A stretch of 64,000 nt of DNA. It comes from Hymenobacter mucosus. GTDB taxonomy: Bacteria > Bacteroidota > Bacteroidia > Cytophagales > Hymenobacteraceae. The position numbers were made by a program, and so were the translations under genes. The stretch covers positions 558,001 through 622,000 of the forward strand of contig NZ_FZNS01000001.1 in assembly GCF_900188255.1 (NCBI RefSeq). Reading direction: 5' to 3'. The notes below the pieces were generated by a model that was given only the letters and a program-made list of their open reading frames with translations, had not been told where the DNA came from and did no database searches. Position 1 is the stretch's first letter; each line of letters begins with the position of its first letter. Below, piece after piece: positions 43,616 to 52,314 of the stretch.

Positions 43616-43650
43616 CCAAAAAAGGCCGACTACGAAGTCGGCCTTTTTGG
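43616..43650. terminator. Bidirectional terminator between accC and DUF3109 gene
   Basis: A 15-bp stem with one bulged A (43616-43631 with 43636-43650) whose arms carry A- and T-runs, serving both the plus-strand accC unit and the minus-strand DUF3109 gene, which ends five bases away. Confidence 0.85.
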
Positions 43651-43654
43651 TAAT

Positions 43655-44236
43655 TTATTTATTAGCTAATGGGCTGTTAGTCTCAATTTCCGTGACTAAT
43701 TCTTGGTACCACTCCTCGCCGTACTTGCGCACCAGCGGCTCTTTGAGAAACTGGTAAATGCGCACCCCCAGATTGGCCCCGAAGGAGCAAGCAGGCGAGC
43801 AGATGTTCCACCGGTCATAGTTCAAGGCCTCGAAGTCCTCGTACTTTGTGATGCGGATGGGATACAAATGGCAGCTGATGGGCTTCTTGAAGCTGGTAGC
43901 ACCGGCTAAGTACGCCTGCTCAATGCCGCATTTCAGGATGCCACGCTCATCATAGAGGGCATAGGCACACTCCCGGTCGTTGATGGTTGTGGTGCTGTAG
44001 TCGCCCTCCCAGTCCTTGATGTAAAGGCCCTGTTGCTCGATAGCCTGACGACCAGCTTCCGTCAGGAAGGGCTTGATGGCATCGTAGTCGTTGTGCAAAA
44101 TCTGCAATTCGTTTTCTTCCAGCGGTGCGCCTAGGTCACCTTCTACGCAGCATGCACCTTTGCAGGCATCTAGATTGCAGACGAAGAAATTGTCCCGCAC
44201 ATCGTCGGAAATAACGGTATTCTGAATGATAATCAT
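43655..44236 (-). CDS. DUF3109 family Cys-rich protein
   Basis: A 193-residue protein of the DUF3109 family, common in Bacteroidota and of unknown function. Conserved Cys residues occur in [49 protein letters not shown] and ICSPACSFG. This spacing is reminiscent of the YkgJ-type metal or Fe-S cluster proteins, so a bound zinc or iron-sulfur centre is likely. ATG at 44236. A perfect -7 box lies 85 bp upstream. Confidence 0.88.
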   Translation of the reverse strand: MIIIQNTVISDDVRDNFFVCNLDACKGACCVEGDLGAPLEENELQILHNDYDAIKPFLTEAGRQAIEQQGLYIKDWEGDYSTTTINDRECAYALYDERGILKCGIEQAYLAGATSFKKPISCHLYPIRITKYEDFEALNYDRWNICSPACSFGANLGVRIYQFLKEPLVRKYGEEWYQELVTEIETNSPLANK

Positions 44237-44320
44237 GGGAAGGCTTCTCGCGAGAATATGAGGCGGAAGAAAGACATTGATTTGGGGTCCACTGTTCCAG
44301 CCGGGTCACCAATCAATCCG

Positions 44321-44328
44321 CAAAGATA
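44321..44328 (-). promoter_or_regulatory. -7 element TATCTTTG before the DUF3109 gene
   Basis: An exact TAnnTTTG on the minus strand, just past the stop of the glycosyltransferase gene, placed to drive the DUF3109 gene on its own. The -33 region falls inside the glycosyltransferase gene and is not conserved. Confidence 0.5.
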
Positions 44329-44334
44329 CCCGAA

Positions 44335-45492
44335 TTACGCCAGCGACCAGAGCACTTTCTCCGTCAGTTCGCATTGCCGCTGATGCGAATACGTGGCTAG
44401 AGCCTCAGCTTGTGCCGCTTGCCCTACACTGGCTGCCAGCGTGGGGGTTTGCAGCAAGCGGACAACAACAGCCGTAAAAGCAGCTACGTCGCGCAAAGGA
44501 TACAACAGGCCCGTACGGCCGTCTTCTACTATTTCCAGCGTGCCCCCGGCAGCCGAAGCTACCACGGGCAATCCAGCAGCCATAGCTTCAATCGTGACCA
44601 TGCCGTAGGTTTCATTGGTTGATGCAGTAATAGAGATATCAAGGGCACGATAAGCTACCTCAGGCTGAAGCGTAAACTCTCGTACGTGCACTGCCTCGGT
44701 CAACCCAAGCGTCTGCACGCGATTCAGCACCGCTTCTCGGTAGTCATTCCCCTCATTGCGCGTCGATTCGCCCACGAATAGCACCTGCACCTGCGGGTAC
44801 TGCCGCCGTATTTCGGCCAGGGCCTCAACTACAAAGTCCTGGCCTTTGCCATCGTCAAAGCGGCCAATTAGCCCAAGCAAAACAGTGCTGTCGGGTAGGT
44901 GCAGGTTGAGGTGCTGCCGAGCCTGAGCTTGGGTTAGGCTGGCGTTAGCAAACTTTTCCAGTTCAATTCCTAGAGGCACTACGTGGAGTTTGTGGGGAGC
45001 CAGCCGGGTTTTTTCGAGCACTTGCCGGGCTAGGCCAGGTAGCGGCGAAAGCCACGCCGATAAGGCGCGGTACCGCAACGTGTGCACCAAGCCGCGTTTG
45101 GCTAGCCCCAACTGCATGTGCTGCTGGTATACTAGGTGCAGCCGTGGCAAACGCAAAGTTTTACATAGCACCGCCAAGCCCAGATCACCATTGCGGGTAA
45201 CGAGTAGCACTTGGGTGCCAAAGCTGCGCACAAGTCCCGCAAGGCGGCCAGCCGCGGGTATATCAGCCGCTTTCCAAGGGTTTTGAAGCAGCGCAACGGA
45301 TAACCCTATTTCTTGAGCCCGCGCCGCAATAGGCGAGTTGAGCACAGTAATAACTTGCACCGGCCACCCCCGCTGCTGCATCCAATTGGCAAAGCGCACT
45401 GTGTTCAGTTCCAACCCGCCCCAACTCTTGGAAAGGCAGAGCAGAGAAATGGAAAATTTGCTTTCAGCGGAGACAGATTCGGCAGGATTCAC
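44335..45492 (-). CDS. Glycosyltransferase family 4
   Basis: A 385-residue GT-B fold retaining glycosyltransferase. The N-terminal domain starts ISLLCLSKSWGGLELNTVRF; the C-terminal nucleotide-sugar domain contains GLIGRFDDGKGQDFVVEAL and the ETYGMVTIEAMAAGLPVVAS motif with the conserved Glu-x7-Glu. It probably transfers a sugar in envelope polysaccharide or LPS-type synthesis, but acceptor and donor are unknown and no other polysaccharide gene is nearby. The start is GTG at 45492. No signal or membrane segments. Confidence 0.9.
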   Translation of the reverse strand: MNPAESVSAESKFSISLLCLSKSWGGLELNTVRFANWMQQRGWPVQVITVLNSPIAARAQEIGLSVALLQNPWKAADIPAAGRLAGLVRSFGTQVLLVTRNGDLGLAVLCKTLRLPRLHLVYQQHMQLGLAKRGLVHTLRYRALSAWLSPLPGLARQVLEKTRLAPHKLHVVPLGIELEKFANASLTQAQARQHLNLHLPDSTVLLGLIGRFDDGKGQDFVVEALAEIRRQYPQVQVLFVGESTRNEGNDYREAVLNRVQTLGLTEAVHVREFTLQPEVAYRALDISITASTNETYGMVTIEAMAAGLPVVASAAGGTLEIVEDGRTGLLYPLRDVAAFTAVVVRLLQTPTLAASVGQAAQAEALATYSHQRQCELTEKVLWSLA

Positions 45493-45934
45493 ACCGCGAA
45501 GATACGGTCTGGTTTAGCAGCTTGCGCTTCAGCTCTGGGTAGCAACCGAACGACTCCCGGCCACGAGCCTACTCAGCTACTAGCAGTAAATGCAAGCCGT
45601 GTTAACCTGATTTCGCTGCTGTTGCCTGAAAACAAGCAAGCGGAAGGCCATTGCATTGGTTTTTGCTTTGTGAATAAATGCTAAGAGCAGCTACTTAACT
45701 ACCCTTGCTCATTGCCAACACTTGGTGGGCGGTGCGCGCAACGAATCTAAGCAAGACGCGGTTATAACCTGGATAGCTACGGGCCTTGTATAGCTAGAGT
45801 TAATCAGGCTGTGGGCCTTGCTTGTGGGGGTGCCTAATGCTTGTGGAGTGTTGCTTGCTGTATTTCCATCCCCCACCCGAAAGCTGTACCTTTGCTAACA
45901 AGCCAAAAAGCTTAGTTTCTCGACTACCTGACGA
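45493..45934. promoter_or_regulatory. Divergent intergenic region with helicase promoter box
   Basis: These 442 bases hold no supported gene. A -7 box TACCTTTG (exact TAnnTTTG) at 45887-45894 lies 40 bp before the helicase start. A cttgtgg motif recurs just upstream (about 45817-45848). On the minus strand a TATCTTCG box near 45497-45504 may serve the glycosyltransferase. Confidence 0.55.
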
Positions 45935-48193
45935 ATGGGACTGGATTATCTTTCTTTACTGAACCCCTCGCAGGCGGCCGCCGTGATGCAAATCGACGGG
46001 CCCTGCATGATTATAGCCGGTGCTGGCTCCGGCAAAACGCGCGTGCTTACCTACCGCATCGCCAATTTGCTAGAACAAGGTGTTGACCCGTTCAACATTC
46101 TTGCCCTCACCTTTACCAACAAGGCGGCCAAAGAAATGCGCGCGCGTATTGAGAAGGTAGTAGGTCCGGAGGCCAAAAACCTCTGGATGGGCACCTTCCA
46201 CAGCATCTTCGCACGCATTTTGCGCTCTGAGGCCGATAAAATTGGCTTTCCGCGCTCCTTTACAATCTACGATACGCAGGACTCTAAAACGCTTATCGGG
46301 CAGATTTTGAAGGAGCTAGAGCTGGACGACAAGCTCTACAAGCCCAACATGGTGCTAGGCCGAATTTCGTCAGCTAAAAACAAGTTGATTTCGGTGCAGC
46401 AGTACCTCAACGACCCCGTAATTCGGCAGGATGATGAAGCTGCATTACGGCCTAAGTTGGGCGTGATTTATCAGCAGTACGCCAACCGTTGCTTCAAAGC
46501 GGGAGCTATGGACTTCGACGACCTGCTCTACCAAACCAACGTTCTCTTCAAAGACCACCCCGATGTGCTGAACAAATATCAGAACATCTTTAAGTATGTA
46601 ATGGTCGACGAGTATCAGGACACGAACTACTCGCAGTACCTGATTGCGCGGAAGCTGGCAGCCAAAGAACGGAACATATGCGTGGTAGGCGACGATGCTC
46701 AGAGCATTTACGCCTTCCGAGGCGCCGACATTCAGAACATTCTCAACTTCGAGAAAGACTATCCTGAGCTGCAGGTTTTTAAGCTAGAGCAGAACTACCG
46801 CTCTACCAAGAACATTGTGTGGGCCGCCAATTCAGTTATTAAAAATAACCAGGCCCAACTGCGCAAAGACGTATTCTCGGATAATGAGGACGGCCCATTA
46901 ATCGAAGTGTTCAAAGCTGCTTCTGATAACGAGGAAGGCAAATTGGTAGCGCAGAGCATCTACGAAGACAAGATGAATTTTCACTTGTCGTACGATGATT
47001 TTGCTATCCTTTACCGCACCAACGCCCAGAGCCGGGCCATGGAAGAATCCTTGCGGAAGCTGAACATCAAGTACAAAATCGTAGGTGGCCTATCCTTCTA
47101 CCAGCGTAAGGAAATCAAGGACCTAGTGTCCTATCTGCGCCTCACGGTAAACCCCAATGATGAGCAAGCCCTTCGGCGCGTCATTAATTATCCTAAGCGC
47201 GGCATTGGCGATACTACTCTGGCGAAGCTCATCAACACGGCGGAGGAGACCAACCACACCATTTGGGAGGTAGTTAGCAATGCCGATAAGTTTTTACCTA
47301 CCCGGGTGGCTAACCCAATCGTAGACTTTGCCGAGAAAATTAAGGCTTACACGGCCGTCGCGGCCAAAGAAGATGCGTTTGAGGCGGCTAAGTTCATTGC
47401 CAAGAACTCGGGCATGATTGAGGAGCTCTACGCCGATAAAAGCATTGAGGGTCTCTCCCGCTACGAGAACATCCAAGAACTTCTGAACGGTATCAAGGCC
47501 TATACTGAAGACCCCGAGCGGGAAGACAAGAGCCTAGGCTCCTTCTTGCAGGATATTGCCCTAGTGACTGACGCCGATACCAAAGATGCTCAGAGTGAGG
47601 GCGAGCAAGTAACCTTGATGACGATTCACTCGGCCAAGGGCTTGGAGTTCCGCAACGTCTACATTGTGGGTATGGAGGAAAATCTCTTCCCTTCCCAAAT
47701 GATGATTACCTCCCGGGCCGATTTGGAGGAGGAGCGCCGCTTGTTTTACGTAGCCATCACCCGGGCCGAGAAAAAGCTCACGCTTAGCTACGCTACCTCC
47801 CGCTACCAGTGGGGAAACTTGCGCAGTTGCGAAAAAAGCCGATTCCTTGATGAAATAGACCCGCAATACGTGGACTTCAAGTTTTCGGCCGGGCCCGTTG
47901 GTGCCGCTGGTCCGGGGGAGTCGCCGTTTGGGCACGTGTTTGAGCGCCGCAGCAACTTGGTACCGCCAGCGCCTCGTAAAACGGTGGCGGCGAAGTACAT
48001 CCCTCCGGCTGACTTTAAGCCATCTGACACGAGCAACCTTCAAACCGGACAGCGAGTAGAACACCCCAAATTTGGGTTCGGCACCGTTAGTAAGCTCGAA
48101 ACGGTGCAAGGCTCTACCAAGGCAATTATCCACTTTGAAGAAGTGGGCGAAAAGACTCTGCTGCTAAGTTTCGCCAAGCTGCGCGTGCACTAG
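45935..48193 (+). CDS. UvrD/PcrA-type superfamily 1 DNA helicase
   Basis: A 752-residue 3'-5' DNA helicase. Motifs in order: Q motif in LNPSQAAAV, Walker A AGAGSGKT (28-35), motif Ia LTFTNKAAKEM, Walker B VDEYQDTN, motif III VGDDAQSIYAFRGA, motif IV QNYRST, motif V MTIHSAKGLEF, motif VI VAITRAEKKL. The C-terminus has the Tudor-like tail of PcrA (GQRVEHPKFGFGTV) that contacts RNA polymerase in Bacillus. It acts in repair, replication restart and transcription-coupled processes. ATG at 45935. Confidence 0.96.
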   Translation: MGLDYLSLLNPSQAAAVMQIDGPCMIIAGAGSGKTRVLTYRIANLLEQGVDPFNILALTFTNKAAKEMRARIEKVVGPEAKNLWMGTFHSIFARILRSEADKIGFPRSFTIYDTQDSKTLIGQILKELELDDKLYKPNMVLGRISSAKNKLISVQQYLNDPVIRQDDEAALRPKLGVIYQQYANRCFKAGAMDFDDLLYQTNVLFKDHPDVLNKYQNIFKYVMVDEYQDTNYSQYLIARKLAAKERNICVVGDDAQSIYAFRGADIQNILNFEKDYPELQVFKLEQNYRSTKNIVWAANSVIKNNQAQLRKDVFSDNEDGPLIEVFKAASDNEEGKLVAQSIYEDKMNFHLSYDDFAILYRTNAQSRAMEESLRKLNIKYKIVGGLSFYQRKEIKDLVSYLRLTVNPNDEQALRRVINYPKRGIGDTTLAKLINTAEETNHTIWEVVSNADKFLPTRVANPIVDFAEKIKAYTAVAAKEDAFEAAKFIAKNSGMIEELYADKSIEGLSRYENIQELLNGIKAYTEDPEREDKSLGSFLQDIALVTDADTKDAQSEGEQVTLMTIHSAKGLEFRNVYIVGMEENLFPSQMMITSRADLEEERRLFYVAITRAEKKLTLSYATSRYQWGNLRSCEKSRFLDEIDPQYVDFKFSAGPVGAAGPGESPFGHVFERRSNLVPPAPRKTVAAKYIPPADFKPSDTSNLQTGQRVEHPKFGFGTVSKLETVQGSTKAIIHFEEVGEKTLLLSFAKLRVH

Positions 48194-48410
48194 TCTGAGC
48201 CAACTTGCGCGGGCCATTTTGGGTAAACCCTCTGAATGGCCCGTCTTTCCTTTGCTTTTGGCTTGCGCATGTAGATAGCATTGTCGCCATAGCTACAGTA
48301 TTACCGTATCCGTCTTACCTTGGTAGCAGCACACCCCGGCTACCGTGGTAGTTCATCCATGCTATCCGTATCCTATTTGGGCGCCCGCGCGCCGTGGGGT
48401 TAGGTTTGGC

Positions 48411-48418
48411 TATATTTG
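48411..48418 (+). promoter_or_regulatory. -7 element TATATTTG before the DUF4290 gene
   Basis: An exact TAnnTTTG match 32 bp upstream of the ATG at 48450; this position supports that start over the longer open frame from 48345. Confidence 0.55.
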
Positions 48419-48449
48419 TCCGGCGGTATGTACTGCCTCATTTCTTTCT

Positions 48450-49154
48450 ATGACTCTTCCTTCTCTTCATAAGCACGAACTCCTTCAGCGCGAGTACGGC
48501 CAAAGCACTTTCCAACTAGTGCAGCAGCTACGCGACGTAGAAGACCGGGCCGAGCGTACCCGCCGTGCCCAGCAGATTGTGCAGCTTATTTTCCGTATTC
48601 AGCCCGGCCTACGCGACCAACCCGACAGTCAACAGAAGGTGTGGAACCACATCTTTGAAATGGCCGATGGGGAACTGGACGTGGATGCCCCATACCCCCT
48701 GGCGGCGCAGGCCAATTTGCCCGCTCCTAGCCGGGTAGTATATCCTAGCAAGGGCCCTAAGCTGCGTGCCTATGGCCGGGCAGTGGAACAGCTTATTGAC
48801 AAAGCGCTGGCTATTGAAGACCCGGCTGAGCGTGAGCAGGCGACCATTTTAATTGGCCGCACCATGAAGTTCCTGTACCGGTCCCACAATAAGGAAAATG
48901 CAAAGGATGTCACCATTCTTAAGCATCTGAAAGAATTGTCGGGAGGCAAGCTCACGCTAGACCCTGACCAGGTAGACGCTCAGAACCTCTTTGAATTTAC
49001 CGCAAATGGCCGGCCAGCACCCTTTATTGTGCCCCAGCCTCGCCAGGAGCGCGACCCTCGTCGCCTTACAGGTGGCGGCAACAACAACCGGCGCGATAAG
49101 CAGCGCCGGGGTGGGAAGAAAGGCCGGCAAGAGCCACAGCAACCCCCTCAGTAA
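48450..49154 (+). CDS. DUF4290 domain protein with basic, Gln-rich tail
   Basis: A 234-residue protein of the DUF4290 family, found in Bacteroidota next to murA and of unknown function. The helical domain spans about residues 8-190 (HELLQREYGQSTFQLVQQL; YGRAVEQLIDKALAIED; KFLYRSHNKENAKD). The last about 40 residues are Arg/Gly/Asn/Gln-rich (GGGNNNRRDKQRRGGKKG), disordered and likely to bind nucleic acid. ATG at 48450 is preferred because of the promoter box. The stop codon lies next to the murA -7 element. Confidence 0.88.
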   Translation: MTLPSLHKHELLQREYGQSTFQLVQQLRDVEDRAERTRRAQQIVQLIFRIQPGLRDQPDSQQKVWNHIFEMADGELDVDAPYPLAAQANLPAPSRVVYPSKGPKLRAYGRAVEQLIDKALAIEDPAEREQATILIGRTMKFLYRSHNKENAKDVTILKHLKELSGGKLTLDPDQVDAQNLFEFTANGRPAPFIVPQPRQERDPRRLTGGGNNNRRDKQRRGGKKGRQEPQQPPQ

Positions 49155-49162
49155 TATATTTG
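49155..49162 (+). promoter_or_regulatory. -7 element TATATTTG of murA
   Basis: An exact TAnnTTTG that begins immediately after the DUF4290 stop codon. Transcription would start near 49169, giving a leader of about 110 nt that begins with the left arm of a large inverted repeat. Confidence 0.6.
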
Positions 49163-49168
49163 CAGAAA

Positions 49169-49260
49169 CTAGGAGCTAGCTACGTTGAGTTAGCAAAGCA
49201 AGCGGACGTCTCATGGAGGTCTCGCTACTTTGCTTGTAACTCAGAGTACCTAGCTCTTAG
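49169..49260 (+). repeat. Long imperfect inverted repeat in the murA leader
   Basis: The first 24 positions of the left arm (from 49169) match the reverse complement of the right arm (to 49260) at 20 positions, and gcaaag is shared further in. The hairpin would occupy almost the whole leader between the predicted start site and the murA ATG at 49279. Confidence 0.7.
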
Positions 49261-49278
49261 CTCGTAACTACTCTCTCC

Positions 49279-50583
49279 ATGGCCTCTTTTGAAGTAATTG
49301 GCGGTAAACCGCTGAAGGGTGAAATCGTGCCGCAGGGCGCCAAAAATGAAGCACTGCAGATCCTGTGCGCAGTGCTACTTACCGACGAGCCCGTCACCAT
49401 TTCCAACATTCCCGATATTCGCGACGTCAATAAGCTTATTGAGTTGCTACGCGACATGGGTGTAAAGGTGGGCAAGCTCTCCCCCGACACCTACCGTTTC
49501 CAGGCCGACGACGTTCACCTCGACTACCTAGACACCCCCGAATTTGCTGCGCAGGGCCGCGCCCTTCGTGGTTCCGTCATGATTCTTGGCCCCATGCTGG
49601 CGCGCTTTGGCAAGTGTCAGCTTCCAAAGCCTGGTGGCGACAAAATTGGACGACGCCCTCTGGACACGCACTTCTTGGGTCTTGAGAAATTAGGCGGCAA
49701 GCTCACGTTGGAAGGCACGGATTTTTACCGCATCAGCACCGAAGGTCGCTTGCACGGAGCCTACATGCTGCTCGATGAAGCTTCTGTAACGGGTACGGCC
49801 AACATTGTCATGGGGGCAGTGCTGGCCGAAGGAGTTACTACCATCTATAACGCTGCTTGCGAGCCCTACTTGCAACAGCTCTGCAAGATGCTGGTGCGCA
49901 TGGGAGCCAAAATCAACGGTATTGGCTCTAACCTACTGACTATTGAAGGGGTAGAGCGTCTGGGCGGTACGGAACACCGCATGCTGCCCGACATGATTGA
50001 AATTGGTTCTTTCATTGGCCTGGCCGCCATGACGGGCTCCGAAATTACCATCAAGGACTGCCAGATTCCAGAGCTGGGCTTAATTCCGGATACCTTCCGT
50101 AAGCTGGGCATTCAGTTGGAATTCCGAGGTGATGATATCTTTGTGCCAGCCCAGGACAACTACGAAATTGCTACCTACCTCGACGGCAGCATCCTTACTA
50201 TCTCCGACCATACATGGCCGGGCCTCACACCCGATTTGTTGAGCGTGCTTCTGGTGGTGGCTACGCAAGCGAAGGGCACCGTTCTTATCCACCAGAAGAT
50301 GTTTGAGTCGCGGCTGTTTTTCGTGGATAAGCTTATTGATATGGGCGCGCAAATTATTCTTTGCGACCCGCACCGAGCTACCGTTATCGGACTGGATAAG
50401 CGTACCCGCCTGCACGGCATCACGATGACTTCGCCTGACATTCGGGCGGGGGTAGCCTTACTCATTGCAGCACTTTCTGCTAATGGCCGCAGCGTCATCG
50501 AAAATGTAGAGCAAATTGACCGTGGTTACCAGTACATCGACAAACGTCTCACGGCACTAGGCGCCCAACTGCGCCGCCTGTAA
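49279..50583 (+). CDS. murA: UDP-N-acetylglucosamine 1-carboxyvinyltransferase
   Basis: A 434-residue MurA, the first committed enzyme of peptidoglycan synthesis, adding enolpyruvate from PEP to UDP-GlcNAc. Signatures are GGKPLKGEIVPQGAKNEAL (with the conserved Lys-Asn), LPKPGGDKIGRRPLDTH and the C-terminal DIRAGVALLIAALSANG. In the catalytic loop the fosfomycin-reactive Cys position appears as KCQLPKPGGDKIGRR, so the Cys precedes the motif and the loop itself carries Asp (GGDKIG); an Asp at the usual Cys115 position would predict fosfomycin insensitivity, but alignment is needed. Full length; ATG at 49279. Confidence 0.96.
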   Translation: MASFEVIGGKPLKGEIVPQGAKNEALQILCAVLLTDEPVTISNIPDIRDVNKLIELLRDMGVKVGKLSPDTYRFQADDVHLDYLDTPEFAAQGRALRGSVMILGPMLARFGKCQLPKPGGDKIGRRPLDTHFLGLEKLGGKLTLEGTDFYRISTEGRLHGAYMLLDEASVTGTANIVMGAVLAEGVTTIYNAACEPYLQQLCKMLVRMGAKINGIGSNLLTIEGVERLGGTEHRMLPDMIEIGSFIGLAAMTGSEITIKDCQIPELGLIPDTFRKLGIQLEFRGDDIFVPAQDNYEIATYLDGSILTISDHTWPGLTPDLLSVLLVVATQAKGTVLIHQKMFESRLFFVDKLIDMGAQIILCDPHRATVIGLDKRTRLHGITMTSPDIRAGVALLIAALSANGRSVIENVEQIDRGYQYIDKRLTALGAQLRRL

Positions 50584-50596
50584 AGACATTGCATCT

Positions 50597-50655
50597 GCCT
50601 ACATATAAAAGGCCCCGGCTACTGCAGTAGTAGCCGGGGCCTTTTATATGTAGGC
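50597..50655. terminator. Perfect 27-bp hairpin between murA and holin-like gene
   Basis: Arms 50597-50623 and 50629-50655 are perfectly complementary with a 5-nt loop, and each arm carries an A/T-rich run (ataaaa/ttttat). It is a bidirectional terminator for the convergent murA and holin-like genes, unusually long and perfect. Confidence 0.9.
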
Positions 50656-50669
50656 GGTGTAGAATTGCT

Positions 50670-51005
50670 CTAGTTCACGACCATGTCTACAACAGCAGTA
50701 ACTACTGATAGGGCAACGCTGAAGATTAAAGCGGCAATAAACCCGTCAATTTCGAAGCCGGAGAGTAATGCGCTTGCAATCATGACAATGGCAGCATTGA
50801 TTACCAGTAAAAACAGGCCTAACGTCAGGATGGTAATGGGTAAGCCGATAATCTTTAGGATTGGCTTTAGCACAGCGTTTAAAATTGCTAGCACAACTAC
50901 CAGAATCATTGCATCACCAAAGCCATCAATGTGGGCACCGGGGAGGTACGTAGCCAGCAGATAGGTAATGAGGGCCGTGAGCAGAAACTTGAGAATGAAT
51001 CCCAT
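50670..51005 (-). CDS. Phage holin family 4-TM membrane protein
   Basis: A 111-residue, highly hydrophobic protein with four transmembrane helices and the sequence NAVLKPILKIIGLPITILTLGLFLLVINA, typical of the 'mycobacterial 4 TMS phage holin' family. Despite the name it is a normal chromosomal gene in many bacteria, with unknown function. ATG at 51005 (MGFILK) is chosen; the open frame extends 21 codons upstream without membrane character. No phage genes surround it. Confidence 0.85.
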   Translation of the reverse strand: MGFILKFLLTALITYLLATYLPGAHIDGFGDAMILVVVLAILNAVLKPILKIIGLPITILTLGLFLLVINAAIVMIASALLSGFEIDGFIAALIFSVALSVVTAVVDMVVN

Positions 51006-51096
51006 GTGGTGTAAGGTTGAATGAGGGGAGAGAAATACTTCTAACGGAGCATACGCCACGATACGCATTTCTGCGCGCAGCGTTGGCCCCCTACCC

Positions 51097-52182
51097 TTAC
51101 TTCTCTGTAGCCCGGGCTTTCAAGCGGCCTTGGGAGACGCCCATCCAATTGGCCATATGATAAAGCAAACGGGCACCCACAATGGCATTCCACTCTGTAT
51201 CGCCAGGAGCTACTTCGTTTAGGTCGCAGCCAATAATGGTGCGACCCGAACGCACTACCATTCGAATCAGATAGAGTGCTTGTTCAAACTCAAGACCACC
51301 GGGTACGGGCGTGCCAGTGCCGGGGCAAAGTTTGGGGTCAAGCCCATCAATATCGAAGCTCAAGTACACTTTCTGGGGAAGCTGAGCAATAATCTTCTTG
51401 CATTCCTTCTTCCACGACTTGCCAGCTAGCATTTCAGCTTGCAGGAAACGGTCGGCAAACAGAGCCACGCGGCCATTGCTCTGGTCAATGAGTTCAGCTT
51501 CCTGCTGGCAGTAGTCACGAATACCTACTTGTACTAGCTTCTTTACTTGTGGCAGCTTCAGGGCATTATACATGATAGAAGCGTGCGAAAACTCGAAGCC
51601 TTCGTAAGCTGGTCGCAAGTCGCAATGGGCATCAATCTGCAGAATACCAAACTCCGTGTGACGCTCGGCTAGGGCGTGTAAATAGCCCAGCGGAGTGCTA
51701 TGGTCGCCCCCTAAAACGACGACACCTTTGCCCGCGTCAAGCAGGACACCCGTTTTGGCCTTAAGCCACTCAAGCAGGGCCTGGCCGCGCTGGTTAAGTT
51801 GCGCCGGCACCCCCGAGTGTTGGCCGTGCGTGGCTTCGGGCTCGCCTTCCTCTAGCCAGCCAATGTACTGCTCTGCGGTGGGCCGCAACTGACGGCTCTC
51901 CGCCGCTATCTGTTCATCTGGTTCTTCCATGGCCAAGCCCATCTTCCAGGCGTCGGGCAGGTCGGGGTCATAGAGGTCTACTTGCAGAGAAGCATCTCGA
52001 ATAGCCTCAGGACCATCCGCAGTACCTGCCCGGTAAGAAACAGTAACTTCCCAAGGAACAGGGACTACCACCACTTGGGCCTCCTCAGGGGTGAAGGGTA
52101 GTCCGTACAAGCCGCCGGCAGCATCGCCTAGGGCGTTTGGGTCAAAAGCAGCAATTTTATCTTCTAAAGAGGACGAAGCCAT
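51097..52182 (-). CDS. Ureohydrolase (agmatinase/formimidoylglutamase/arginase family)
   Basis: A 361-residue binuclear manganese enzyme of the arginase superfamily. Metal ligands are visible in VVLGGDHSTPLGY, LQIDAHCDLRPAYEG and YLSFDIDGLDPKLCPGTGTPVPGG. The long N-terminal half with an insertion around residues 95-135 is typical of the Bacteroidota agmatinase-family group; the exact substrate (agmatine, formimidoylglutamate, arginine or another guanidine) cannot be read. ATG at 52182. It lies downstream of the che operon on the same strand, 132 bp after cheC, beyond a hairpin. Confidence 0.88.
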   Translation of the reverse strand: MASSSLEDKIAAFDPNALGDAAGGLYGLPFTPEEAQVVVVPVPWEVTVSYRAGTADGPEAIRDASLQVDLYDPDLPDAWKMGLAMEEPDEQIAAESRQLRPTAEQYIGWLEEGEPEATHGQHSGVPAQLNQRGQALLEWLKAKTGVLLDAGKGVVVLGGDHSTPLGYLHALAERHTEFGILQIDAHCDLRPAYEGFEFSHASIMYNALKLPQVKKLVQVGIRDYCQQEAELIDQSNGRVALFADRFLQAEMLAGKSWKKECKKIIAQLPQKVYLSFDIDGLDPKLCPGTGTPVPGGLEFEQALYLIRMVVRSGRTIIGCDLNEVAPGDTEWNAIVGARLLYHMANWMGVSQGRLKARATEK

Positions 52183-52226
52183 AGAAAACAAAAGATTAAG
52201 GTGAGAGAAAGTATGTTAACGACAGC

Positions 52227-52281
52227 GGCCCCCGCGCAGCGAAGCTGAACCTGATGGGTTCTGCTCCCGGCATCGGGGGCC
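52227..52281 (-). terminator. Hairpin between cheC and ureohydrolase genes
   Basis: ggcccccg (52227-52234) pairs with cgggggcc (52274-52281) around a 39-nt loop, 34 bp past the cheC stop on the minus strand. No T-tract; a rho-type or processing site is possible. Confidence 0.4.
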
Positions 52282-52314
52282 ACTACTAGGTGTCAACCAG
52301 ACTGGTAGTAGAGC

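Noticed and set aside
50670..51005. Prophage remnant suggested by the holin-like gene
   Set aside because: The family is chromosomal in most bacteria and no other phage gene is nearby.
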